This document shows, in pieces, positions 36,175 through 47,131 of a stretch of 64,000 nucleotides of DNA. The notes below the pieces were generated by a model, which saw only the letters and a program-made list of their open reading frames with translations, was not told the DNA's origin and did no database searches. This DNA is from Gnetum montanum (lineage: Eukaryota; Streptophyta; Gnetopsida; Gnetales; Gnetaceae). Both the position numbers and the translations under genes were made by a program. The DNA lies in contig MNCI01020717.1 in assembly GCA_015680685.1 (NCBI GenBank), positions 325,625 through 389,624 of the forward strand, written 5' to 3'. Position 1 is the stretch's first letter. Each line of letters opens with the position of its first letter.

Positions 36175-37960
36175 ATGAAGGGGACATCTTACACAAATCC
36201 ATCCATGTTCAATGGATTCAACTTCACTTATGGAAAAGCTAGAATGCAAGAGTTCTTTGAATCCATGGAGCTTGAAGTATAGGAGTCAATCCTTAAAGGC
36301 TATGCTCCACTTATCAACAACTCCACTTGCATCATCAAGTCTCACAACAAATGGACACAAGGGGAGAAAGATAAGTTCATGTTTGATTCTAGAGCAAAAA
36401 ATTTTTTATATTGTGCTTTGAATAAATCTAAATTTAATAGAGTAGCAGGATGTAAAATAGCCAAAGAAATTTGGCAAATTTTAGAAGCTACATATGAAGT
36501 TACCTCTATTATTAAGTAATCAAAATTGTTAGTCTTGCAAAGTGAATACTATAAGCTTAAAATGAAAGAAGGTGAAAAGATAAAAGAATACATCTATAGA
36601 GACAATGATGTTATTATAGCCATTAGAGATACCAGTAAAGACTTGCCTAAAAGTGATGTGATTATTAAAATGATCAAAACTCTTCAATTGGACTTCAAAC
36701 CTAAGGTCATAACAATGGAAGAAATCAGAGATTTCTCAACCTTGAAATTTAAAGAACTTCAAAGTACTTTCATTTCTTATGAAATGAATCTCATAAGTGA
36801 AGGAGCTATCCAAGAAAGACCCATTACCTTGAATACTTCCTCCAAGAAGAAGGAGATTAATGAGCATGATGAGGGTGTTGAAGATGACATTGCCTTTCTC
36901 ACTAGGAAGCTACAACAATTGATAACAAAAAGGAACAAAGGAACACATTAGCAAAGATTCAATCCATTCAAAGGTAAAGAAAGAGGTAAGAATTTTTTGA
37001 ATCCTAGTTTAGACTTCTCTTCTGTAAAATGTTGGATTTGTAGAGGAAGAGGCCATTTGGCCTTTGAATATCCAAACAATTTTAGGTTGTAGCTTAAGAA
37101 CAATTTTGTTGAATAAGTAAAGAAGACCAACTTCTATACAAGTTGGGATGATGTGGAGTAGAGTGAGGAAGAAGTGGAGGATGATGCAAAAAATTTTCAT
37201 CTCATCTGCATGGTGCACATTGATGATGATGCTAATTCATCAAATGATGATCTTAATGATGATGAAAGGCTTGATCTTATATGCCATGAGCTTCTACCAT
37301 TTCAAAGTCTTTGCACTAAGTTAAAAAAACAAGTCAAGTCTAAAGATCAGGAAATATCATTGTTGAGTTTGACTATTTTTGATCTTTCTAAACAACTCTT
37401 AAATCTAAGGGTTGAGAATGAAAAGCTAACCTCATCTTTAGAATAGGATAAAGTGGAAGTTGCAAACTTCAAATTAATAAATGAGAGATTGGCAAAGGGA
37501 AAGGAATCCCTTTGAATGGTGCTAGGACAAGAAAGAAGTTCACAAACTAAGAGTGGTCTAGGATGCTACACTCAAGAATGTTCATCACCTATAAACACAT
37601 CCCAATCAAATGATCCACTAAAAGAAAAATCTAGCACATAAAAATTAGAGGAAGCATCCATATCTCAAAAAGGTCTTGAAAGGTTTGATTATTCTAATCA
37701 CTCATACTACCATAAGAGAATTATCTTTTATTATTCTCACAAGTTAGGACATAAATAATGGGATTGAAATCTTAAATATTATCATTGGTCAGATCATAGA
37801 ACTCCTTGGTTTTATCAAAGTGCCTTAAGAAAGGATTTTATGTGAGATCATAAGGGAAAATGGATGTCAACTCAAAAGACCAAAATAATCAAAAAAGAAT
37901 GGAAAGTTAAACTGTAGGGACAAAGAAATCAAGACATCCCCACCAACAAATTTGTAAGAT
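36175..37960 (+). pseudogene. Gag of element E (copia, UBN2-like, two decayed zinc knuckles)
   Basis: ATG 36175 starts MKGTSYTNPSMFNGFNFTYG and continues through MQEFFESMELEV (stop) to the open frame 36526-36951 (LQSEYYKLKMKEGEKIKEYI). This is the usual copia gag fold with W-x-x-L and F-x-x-L helices. The first knuckle at 37030-37080 reads CWICRGRGHLAFEYPN, where the last Cys has become Tyr. A second one near 37715-37760 reads FYYSHKLGHK*WD, with both leading Cys lost. A coiled-coil stretch lies at 37174-37446. At least five stops. Confidence 0.75.
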
Positions 37961-38379
37961 GAAGTCATGCTTTGGACAATGGAGAAGTCTAAACTCTCTA
38001 AACTCCATCACTTTTTGATAGTATAATAGGTAAGTAGAGGTAAGTTTTTTTTTTTAAGCTTTCATTAAGACTATACTCCATTGGCAACCTTTCCCAAACT
38101 CCATCCTGATTTTGACAAAAGATGTCTTTCAAAAATAAAAAATGTCTCTCTAATGATGTCTTTGTATAAACAAAGACATCTTTCTAATTTTTTATGCATC
38201 ATGAGCAAGATGTCTACTATGTGAGAAAGACATCTACCATGAATTTCAAATGCAGGAAAGATGTCTTCCTTTCATAAAATATGTCTTCTTTTTCATTCAA
38301 AGCCTTCAATTTTCCATCACTATAAGAGACAAAACCCTCATTTTTTGTCATATTCTATCAAATCTACCTCATAGAGACC

Positions 38380-39990
38380 ACTAGGGCTCTATCATTTGTA
38401 GAAATTTTGTTAGAGGTGGCCCACAAGAAGATAGGAACATCTAGGCCACCACCCAAGAAGTGTTCAAAAGGGAGTTCCAATAGTGCACCATCCTCCTACA
38501 CGTTCCAATTTCATAGCACAAGTGCACAGCATAGGTTTGAGGCAACTTGAAACATTAGCATCATTTCTGAATGTTCCCTTGCTTTTCCAGCTCATAGAAA
38601 ACAAGCCCTACTAGACAATTTCAAGCTTTTAAATTGGAACACTTTTATTACTATGATTTTTTTAGTTCTTAAGATACTAATTAGAGAATTTTATTGTAAT
38701 ATCATTATTTCTGATGTTATTTTTGGAGCATTCACATCAATGGTTGGAGAAATTTTTGTTGAGGTCTCTCCCCAAGTTTTGAATGCAATTCTAGGTATCT
38801 CCAATCCTAATGTCATCCAAGTAATCATTGAAACTATGCATTATATTTATACAAATGATATAATGCCCATATGACATGATGAATTCTATGATGTTTTATT
38901 TGGTAGAGATATGTCTTTTGATAGGGATCATATTAAGAGTAGCAAGATGACTCCTAATGCCTCCACCTTGTTACTTATTATTTTGTATAACATCATGTTG
39001 AAAGGAGGTAGCTACAGTTATTTGTTGCCACCCTAGGATTTTATGCTCTATTGTCTTCTTATAGGTTTACCATTGGATCTGGGACACACACTCTAACAAG
39101 ATATTTTTAGCCTCTATGCTAAGAAAAAAATCCTTGGGCACCCTTACCTCATTAATCTATTGATTCACCATAAGGATGTACCTATTCCAAAGTTTTCTTT
39201 CATTAAAGGTAAGAGGATTCTCAATGAGTACATTGAGAAGAGGAGTACTTCTCATGTAATAGAAGTAGAATCCAACACCAAACCTCTAAAACAAAATAAG
39301 GAAGCATCTTCATAGTTAAGATGATCAAAATCCACCAATGCTTAGAACAATGTGTCTTTGAAGAAGCTTCTTCAATCCTTTGCAAAAGCCATTAAGAAGC
39401 TTGGAAGGAACCTCTCTTACTTGAGTAAGAGATTGGATGTAGCTGGGATTCCACCTCCCTCCTATGGATAGGTATTTAAGTAGGTTACTACTTCTCCTAT
39501 CTCTAATAGTGAGGAGGATTTTCTTGCCCCACCATGGTATTCTTTAGCAACTAGACCCTCACATATGAATGACTTAGGGATGGAGTCAAATTTAGAGCTA
39601 AAGGCACCCCTAGATAGTGAGGGGAAGCATCATGCTTCCATGCAGTAGCTAGAGCACCATGATCTAATCCCTCCTGCTTACTTAGTTCCACCTCCTGCTA
39701 ATGCTCCTAGCTATTTTGAGCAATGAGCTATGAAGATCATCTGTGGGACCATGTCCCAATGGGTACCAATATAGTAGCCTCCAGCTTCATCAGCTCCATC
39801 AACTTCCTCTCAATTTCAAGTGAAGCTTTGTCCTACGTGGCCTCCTGTGTAGCAAGTTGAGTCCTCTGATGAGGATACATAGATATCAAGCCATCCTAGC
39901 ACTAGCAGTGATGATGATGAGGAGGAGACTTATTGTCTATCATAAGCAGCAAAGGATTCAAAGTCTAAGAATGTGACTAAGGTTAGTGAT
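38380..39990 (+). pseudogene. Third ORF of element E (plant-transposon-protein-like)
   Basis: One frame can be followed for about 530 codons with roughly ten stops. Landmarks are LLDNFKLLNWNTFIT, LIREFYCNI, VSPQVLNAILGIS, FDRDHIKSSKMTPNASTLL, LLIGLPLDLGHTL, FAKAIKKLGRNLSYL and an acidic Ser-rich end (SSDDDEEETY). The REFYCN...VLN-LGI...LL-G-P order is that of the putative plant transposon protein domain. It lies directly before the PPTs, where Sireviruses carry their env-like ORF. Confidence 0.6.
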
Positions 39991-40350
39991 TGAGACCTTA
40001 GGTGGTTGTTTTCAAAAAGGAGGAGATATTTTTTGGTTCTCACATGTGTGATTTTGGGGATTTTGCACATATGTGACTAATGTGATATGACAGTTGCAAA
40101 AATTTGTACTCTAATGTGATTATGGATAGTTTAGTATGTAAAAATTTGCAAATGAGTTATGAATAGATGATTTTTTCTCTTGTTATCTCTGTGTGGTATA
40201 GTTTGTTATTTTCTTTTGCATCAGTTCTTGTACTATCAAACCTCCACACTTATCCTAATCCTTGACTACCATAGAAATTTATATGTCTTAACAGTTTCAT
40301 TGGTCTACTTTTATTTACTTTATTTATATGTTTTATCCTTTTTGGTTATG

Positions 40351-40446
40351 TCCAAAAAGGGGAAAAAGTAGCTTATGTGTTATTATGTATTGGGACAAGA
40401 CTAACCCATTTTCTTAAGTTTTGGACATTACCAAAAAGGGGGAGAT
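40351..40446 (+). other. Two polypurine tracts of element E
   Basis: TCCAAAAAGGGGAAAAAG at 40351-40368 and CCAAAAAGGGGGAGAT at 40431-40446. The second abuts the 3' LTR. Element F has the same pair, spaced farther apart. Confidence 0.75.
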
Positions 40447-41192
40447 TATGGACCTTTTGGTATGTCAAAACGTTAAGAAAAATGGAAGATAACATTGTTT
40501 GTATGTGTGTGTATGATTGTTGTGCTTATAGGACAAGAACTTGAATTGAGACAAGAAGGTTTGCAATTGTGAACAAGGAATGAAGAATACAAAGTACAAA
40601 GGAAGGTTGAAGAAAGGTGTCTCCAAGAAATAGAAAATTTCTTGGTAGAATTGAAGGATGCATAGGAAAAAATGCCTCTACAAAACAACAAACATCTTTC
40701 ATCAAGCAAATACATCTTTCCCAAGACAAAGACATCTTCATAGAATGTAGGTCAATTTTACAAAGATGTCTTTCACCAGATAAAGATGTCTTCCTAGAAT
40801 GGAGGAAAACACAAAAAGACCTCTCAGCGATGAAGAAGACATCTTCCATGAACATTAGCTAGCTATTGCATGAGTTCCAAGATGGATTTGAAAACATGCA
40901 AGCCTTTGTACTATCATTATGTAATCAATTGTCAATCATTGTAATCATTATTGCTCCTCATTTTATTATCATTTTTCCATTGTAAAGTGTGTTGTACTTC
41001 AAAGTGCAAGGATCAACAAACTACTTCATCCCTTGTAATTATTGTTCTCTCTTGTTGCCATGCAGGGTTGATGTGCTTCTTGCAAGAAGGCATCTTGCTT
41101 GAGCTTGTCAAGATCCTGCATGATTGAGTGGTTGTGTAGTGTCACAACACTCTAAATTCGAGCTCTAGATTGTAAATATTTTGAAAGCCTTG
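40447..41192 (+). repeat. 3' LTR of element E, truncated by element B
   Basis: TATGGACC (start TG changed to TA) through TTTTGAAAGCCTTG. Clearly homologous to 35152-36119 but visibly more diverged than the LTR pair of A. It stops at 41192, exactly where the LTR of B begins, and the missing remainder was not found on the far side of B and C. Confidence 0.8.
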
Positions 41193-41998
41193 TGATGGGA
41201 CGCGATATTACATTCGTCGCGATATCGCGTCTTCCCTTGCGATATCGAGTACGCGATATCGCAGTGCACTACCAAATCTATAAATAAGAGGCAGATCTCC
41301 CTTGTTTCTAAGTTTTAGGCCTAAATCATAGTGAAACTCTGGTAGTTTTACCTCTCCAAAGATAGAATAATTTCCATGTGTCCACAGTAGGAGCTCCAAA
41401 GTGAACAGATCTTTATTCGAGCAAATATTGTACCTGAACACAAGTTGTGTACGGAAATAAAGACAAAATTCTTGGATAAACCTTGCAGTGCTTGGACTAG
41501 GCCAGATAGGAATTTATTTATTGTTATTTATTATTAATTATTTAAATGATTTATTAGTTAATTAAATCTCTTCTCTCCTAGTTAAGTGCATTCAATACGA
41601 CCACTTCAAGCACGTGCGTTACGCTTGGTGATCCCAGTAACGAATAGAGTTTGGTAATCAAGGTTGCATTGGTTTAGGATGTGAACAGTAAGCGGGAATA
41701 GATGCTGATGCTAGGTTAATTAAGGCTTAGTTAGTTAGTTAAAGTTAGTTAATTAGTCTCTTCACCCTTCACCTCATTAGCATAGGAGATAAAATAAAAA
41801 AGATATGAAAATCATATACCTCAAACTTACTTAACCATATAACCGTGACAAATACAAGTAAGTTTGGGAAGAAAAAAAATGATTAACCTTAAGTGTTCCA
41901 TGAGGCATGTAGGCACTTAGTCTGTGGAGTTCGACCAAATCGCACGTGTAATGCTCATATTCGTATGGTTGAGTGTAGGGGTACCTTGCCACTCATCA
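41193..41998 (+). repeat. 5' LTR of element B
   Basis: TGATGGGACGCGATATT to CCACTCATCA, 806 bp. U3 has four CpG-rich GCGATATCG-type words at 41200-41262, then TATAAATA at 41279-41286, matching the layout in A. Confidence 0.9.
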
Positions 41999-41999
41999 T

Positions 42000-42017
42000 T
42001 GGTGCCATTGCCGGGGA
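42000..42017 (+). other. Primer-binding site of element B (tRNA-Asp)
   Basis: TGGTGCCATTGCCGGGGA differs from the site of element A at two positions, both C to T or G to A type changes. Confidence 0.85.
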
Positions 42018-42138
42018 CTAAGTTTGTGCGCTAAGTAGAACATAGGAAATTATCGACATCATTGGGAGCTTAAACAAACCTTTAGGGTTAATCAGAAGAA
42101 AATTTGAATAATGGTTAATCAGCACACCGAATAAGACA

Positions 42139-44690
42139 TAATGTCTTCTTCTTCAAACAAGAGCACTTCACTGCCTAGGGATCACACTAAAGACAGTTGG
42201 CAACACCAAACACATAACCAAAATCCACCAGTTCCTCAATAGTATTAGGTGGTATATACTCATCACGATGAGTATATACCCAATTTTACCTTTATCCTCC
42301 ATCAGGATGAACAACTGCATTGGAGAGACTTGCAAGGTAACATAGTGTTACCCCTAGATTGGGCAGTCCCTAGCATGCTTTTTTGTGCTCTTGCATAGAT
42401 AGGCATGACCAAATTATACGTTGAATACATTGCAGAAAATTATGACATAAGGGATTACCATCCCACAATAGCACAATGTCTAAGGAACTCGCAGTAGGAG
42501 AGCCACCATACATTGTTGAAGGGAAAAGGGGTCCCACACGTCCTAAGAAAAATTGGAGATGGTGAACCAATTATAACAGGTTCTCCATCAAATGATGTTC
42601 CCCCTCCTAACAATAGTGAGGAGGTGGGGTATTAGAACCTATGCTCCATGATACACAATCTTGGTTCTGATCCCCATGAACACCAAGTGTTCACTAAGGG
42701 AACAAAAACACATGACAAGGACAAGCATTCGGATCCTCATCATGATCGGGGCCGAAGCCACCGAAGAGAAGGTAAGAAACATCGTCATGGCGATGGTTCT
42801 CCTTCTTATTCTCCTTCATCACATCATTCACCCTCTCCTTGCACATCAAGATGCAGTTACAAGGAGCACCACTGTGAGGATAAGGGTAAGCAAAATGAGA
42901 GACCTCAACGAGAGAGTCAAGAATCAGGATGAGGGCATTCTAGAGAGTCAAGGCATGAAGGAAGGGAAAGTAGGGAACCATGTAGGCATCATAGACATCA
43001 TGAGAATGATGATCATGATGAACCCCTACTTGCCACCCGAAGTATGTTAGACATTACGAAGGCAATGAGAATACCTACAAGGCATCAAAAGGACAGTCAG
43101 ATCAAGAGACTAGACATGAACAATATCCCACGGTTTGAGGGGGGATACAATGCTGATCTACAAAATCACTCACAAGAATTCCACGATGCCTACACCTTGC
43201 AAAATATTGAAAATAAGTGGTAGAAGTTAAATTTATTTCCTAGGACAGTCATAAAAGAAGCAAAGAATTGGTACTAGTTCTTAGAGCCAGAAACCATTAG
43301 GAGATGGAGTACAATGCTAGAATTGTTTAACGATAAATACCAAACGTACTCCAGAGTGTCCAACTTGTGTAAGAATATCCAAGGATAGAATCAGGGTAAT
43401 CATGAACCCTTGGATGCTGCCATGGGCCGATATTATGCATTGCTACATCATTGCCTAGGCCATGGTTATGCATAACAAAATCAACTTCGCCACCTCGTAG
43501 ATGGGCTAAGACACGAAACTAGGAGAACCCTTGGGACATAGGGAGATTATTAGAACTTAGGTCCCATGAAATTCATCGATTTTTGGAGCAAGTAGCTAAA
43601 GAAGAAGGGGAGATATGGAAAAGAGAAAGTGCAAAAGAGTATAACCGTGATCCTTCCCTTTAGAAGATGGGAGTAAGATTCTATGATGAAGAGGATGAGT
43701 CACCACTCAAAGAGTTGGTGAATAGAAAAACCTTGTAGCTTCAAAAGCTAACAACGGAAGTGGCAACTAAGGTAGATCAAATACAAGACTCCTTAGATAG
43801 TAGATTTGAACTTGTCCTGAAAATCATAGAGGTGTCTAAGGAGGAACAAAGTAGTGACCATGGTAAGAAAAAGCAGAGAGATTCAGGCCATGCACATGAT
43901 AAGGGTAAGGGAAAAATGATTATCACCGATGATGTTATGGATTCAGATACAAATAATGATGGTCGATGTGAGATCTCTCAATATGACCATCCTAAGGGAT
44001 GTTGCCCAATAATCTCACATCTACAAGAGTCTAGGGTGTATACACTCAACTCAAGACTTAACAGACGGTAGGCACCTCATTGGTTACCTTATCCCCAAGG
44101 TAACCCGAGGCAGTTCCACCAACCGTTAACATATTATCTAAGTGGAACTTCACCACAACCTATCGGGCAACACCAGCAGTGGAAACATCCACAGTCATGG
44201 GGGATGCCACCGCCTAGACAACAATACTCTTACCAGCAACTAGACCCATATGGCTACTACGTGCAGTAGCCAGTTTCTCCAAGTGACTCTATGGGTCATG
44301 CAACCCCACAATGTCACTACCAAGTTTGGGAGTATTTTAGGACTCCTTCTCCTCCAGCAAACATACCACATACATACCATTCTCTGAATCCATCTGCCAC
44401 TCTTACGCCAGTAGTTCCACTACCACCCACTCCAACAATGCAAGGGGAACTCCCCACTCAACCGCAGCAACGTAATGCTATGAGAGCTATAAACCTTCGA
44501 CCCACTGCTAGTTCTGACAACCAAAAGAAGAGAAGACCTTTCTTCAAAACCAAAAGCCCAAATAGACTCTCACAACCACAAGCGGTTGAGTCTGTAACCA
44601 CTCCAACAAATAAGGGTTTGGAGCTCCCTTCAAACCAACAACAGATCTCAACGCATACGGTTATGTTAACACATAACATTACTGACTGAA
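42139..44690 (+). pseudogene. Gag of element B
   Basis: Starts MSSSSNKSTSLPRDHTKDSW at 42139. A charged R/H/S-rich segment follows (RGRSHRREGKKHRHGDG, 42648-42932). The capsid-like part has MNNIPRFEGGYNADLQ, NDKYQTYSRV, HEPLDAAMGRYYALLHH and GLRHETRRTLGT. Then come EISQYDHPKGCCPIISHL within the C-x6-H-x4-C-x4-H motif (43967-44020), YTLNSR and LPYPQGN. The tail at 44291-44689 is Pro/Gln-rich and ends in basic residues. Stops and frameshifts are many, but homology to A and D is unbroken in order. Confidence 0.8.
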
Positions 44691-44694
44691 TCAA

Positions 44695-45187
44695 GGTAGG
44701 ACACCTTCCCAAGAAACTCTCTAACCCTGGAAGTCCCTTAATCTACCTCCAAGTCGCTAGGAATGAACCTCATAAGGCTCTTCTTAACTCAGGTTCTGGA
44801 GTCAACTTAATATCACAAGAAATGTATAAAGCCTGGAACCTACCTCCACTCAAGAAGAGCAATATTCAACTAGACTTGGATGACCAGTCCATCACCATTC
44901 CCTTGAGATTGGTGAAGGACATCATTACCACTGTGTGTGGTTGGTCATACCTAGCTGATTTTCTAGTGATAGAAGTCAACGACAATAAAGGGGACTTCCC
45001 AATTATAATGGGAAGGGCATGGCTAAGTACAATAGATGCATGCCTAGGAATATACGATCTTTCCTTGGAAATATCTAAGGTAAATATTTATGGAAAGATC
45101 GAGAAGAAGAAATTTCTATGCATCACATACAGTGACTCAGAGGATGATGACATGGAGGAATGCTCAGCATCTCCTACATGCAACTAG
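44695..45187 (+). pseudogene. Protease of element B with Asn at the catalytic Asp
   Basis: The region upstream of and within the open frame 44822-45187 reads KALLNSGSGVNLISQEMYK, WNLPPLKKSNIQL, SYLADFLVIEVND and FPIIMGRAWLST. This is a retropepsin with flap and the late I-I-M-G-R-A-W block (usually LGR-W). The active-site triad D-S-G reads N-S-G, so self-processing should be lost unless supplied in trans. An acidic tail (YSDSEDDDMEE) precedes the stop. Confidence 0.8.
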
Positions 45188-45466
45188 TGTGCACAAGAAA
45201 ATTAGATACAAAGGTGCTTGTATGTAGCATCCACACAACAAGAGGACATCCATTGGTTGATAGCTAATCAAGAGAGCAGCCCACCAACATGCATAGAATG
45301 AATTGAGGGAACAACCTACACCCACAATGAAAGCATAGATACATTGGAATATGAGCATCGCCAACTTCTGCCCCTTAACCTGAAAACATCAATCGGGAGA
45401 AGTTGGACACTTCTAAAAAGTTCAAATAGGTGTTCATTATTTCAGATCTCTCCCTTTCCATTCAGT

Positions 45467-45484
45467 CATGGGGGAGATGGCCAC
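45467..45484 (+). other. Internal purine tract of element B
   Basis: TCATGGGGGAGATGGCCA lies ~280 bp after the protease stop and repeats the true PPT phrase (ATTCAGTCATGGGGG) found at 47100-47114. Confidence 0.6.
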
Positions 45485-47099
45485 CTATGCTAATCATTTG
45501 GGGGGCCCTCAGTTCTTTTAATTTTTTTTACATGTTTTTGTTATACACATTTTTGTTTTGCACATTTTTGTTTTACAAATTTCTTTATCTTTTCTTGTTT
45601 TTGTTTTACAACATCGTTCATACTTTTCCATTTCTTTTGTGTGTTATCCATCTTGTAAGTTTGTCTCCCAATAAGTGTTCTTAATGATGGTATGAACTTT
45701 TTTTCTATTGGTTGCTAATGTTTGATTTTTATCTTTAAGTTACAATGTTGATACTAAGGTATGGTTCTTTTGATATAGCAGGCAATGAATCCACTTCATC
45801 CATACATCCGCAATTTTCTATGGTCTCTCTTGGCTTGGAACTGTACAATTCCTTTCTAAATAAGAACTATCAACAAATTGGTGACTAGGCATTTCTCAAC
45901 TAAGGAAGGACTCAAGGATTGAAAAGGGTGTGGCTTCAAGGGAACTTGATGTATTTGTGTTGGCCATTCTCTTGGGTGCTTGGATGTTTCCTCCTTGAGT
46001 TTTCTTACCATTTTGACGTTACTTAATTATTGGGAAGCTGAGAAAATAAAAATAACAAAGTCTTTGCATGGTGTGGTTCTCATGCATAAACACATAAAAA
46101 AATAGTGAGAATTCAAAGAACATCCCTTAGATGAAATAATCATTTGGGCTATAAGCACTGGTTATGGAACTAAAATAAAAATGTTCCCTCTAACTAAGGC
46201 CCTTCTCACTTCCCATTCTCTCCTCTGTTTCATTGGAATGGTGGTGGCTCTTTGGGGAAGGCATTTTTGTTACTTCAAGGGGATGGATTGGCCGAATACA
46301 TTAATGCGAAGCCACTGGATGTGGTTTGTTGAGGCTGAACTTGGAATGGGATCTACTAAGTCACATTAATCATTAACTACACAAGGGGTTGTACACCACA
46401 TTGTTCTTGGGATTCCATTCCATTCTCTTCTCTCCATCCTTCTCTCCATTATTCACCTCATTGCCAGTTGTATCATTAGTGTATATTTTGGTTGACACAT
46501 TGTTTTCTTTTTGGTAAATTCTTATGGTTAAGACTTTAAATCTTGTTTCCAAATGACATTCCTAGAGCCTACAGACTCTTTGAATGTGGAATTATCAGGG
46601 CATTAAGGGCATNCCACTATGATATCTCCAGATCCGTATCAACCATACCACAACTCAACCAATGGACCTTTCATTGAAGCAAGGTATCAATTGCATTATG
46701 ATTCATTTACCCTTGCTAACAAAAGATGGTGTTGTATGTGCAGATGGAAATCATAAAACAATGGATTAGATCTGGAGGGAACACTTGGAATGGATCGGTG
46801 CTGAAATAGCTATGCAAGGAAGGAGATGAATGGCACACTTATGGATAGACAACAAAAGGTGTAATCTTGGTGTTGGCAGCAGCAAAACTCCTTTCTCTCT
46901 CTCTCTCTTTCTCAATTGTCAAATAAGGCCTGATGTCAAATGTGTAAGGTGTTCACTATTGTTGTTATGAACATCAGTTTTTTCATGTTCTATAATGATG
47001 ATCTGTTCACATGTCATCCCATTCACCATTAGTTCCATTCAATTCAATAATCCCATACCTTCCCAATATTTTGTAAGGAACTTGAGGACGAGTTTTTAT
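45485..47099. other. Non-coding 3' part of element B
   Basis: About 1.6 kb without recognisable domains, T-rich at first. One undetermined base (N) at 46613. A third ORF like that of A, D and E is not visible here. Confidence 0.5.
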
Positions 47100-47131
47100 T
47101 CAGTCATGGGGGTATGATGGGACACGATATT
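47100..47131 (+). other. PPT and 17 bp stub of the 3' LTR of element B
   Basis: TCAGTCATGGGGGTA then TGATGGGACACGATATT, identical except one base to the first 17 bp of the 5' LTR. After 47131 the text is that of the LTR of element C. Both LTRs are incomplete at this point, which marks a deletion junction rather than a clean insertion. Confidence 0.75.

Larger units (their letters stand above)
35152..41192 (+). mobile_element. Element E: Sirevirus-like copia element without pol
   Basis: LTRs at 35152-36119 and 40447-41192 (the second cut by element B) enclose an initiator-Met-type PBS, a UBN2-like gag, a long third ORF and doubled PPT motifs. Protease, integrase, RT and RNase H are absent: gag wording ends near 37.9 kb and the third ORF begins near 38.4 kb. 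LTR family and PPT arrangement match F at 881-2734. Confidence 0.8.
41193..47131 (+). mobile_element. Element B: gag-protease-only gypsy element, 3' LTR nearly lost
   Basis: 5' LTR, tRNA-Asp PBS, gag, protease, internal purine tract, non-coding 3' part, PPT, then only the first 17 bp of the 3' LTR before element C sequence. No RT, RNase H or integrase follows protease. Gag and protease align with D; LTR and gag align with A. It sits in the 3' LTR of E. Confidence 0.85.
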
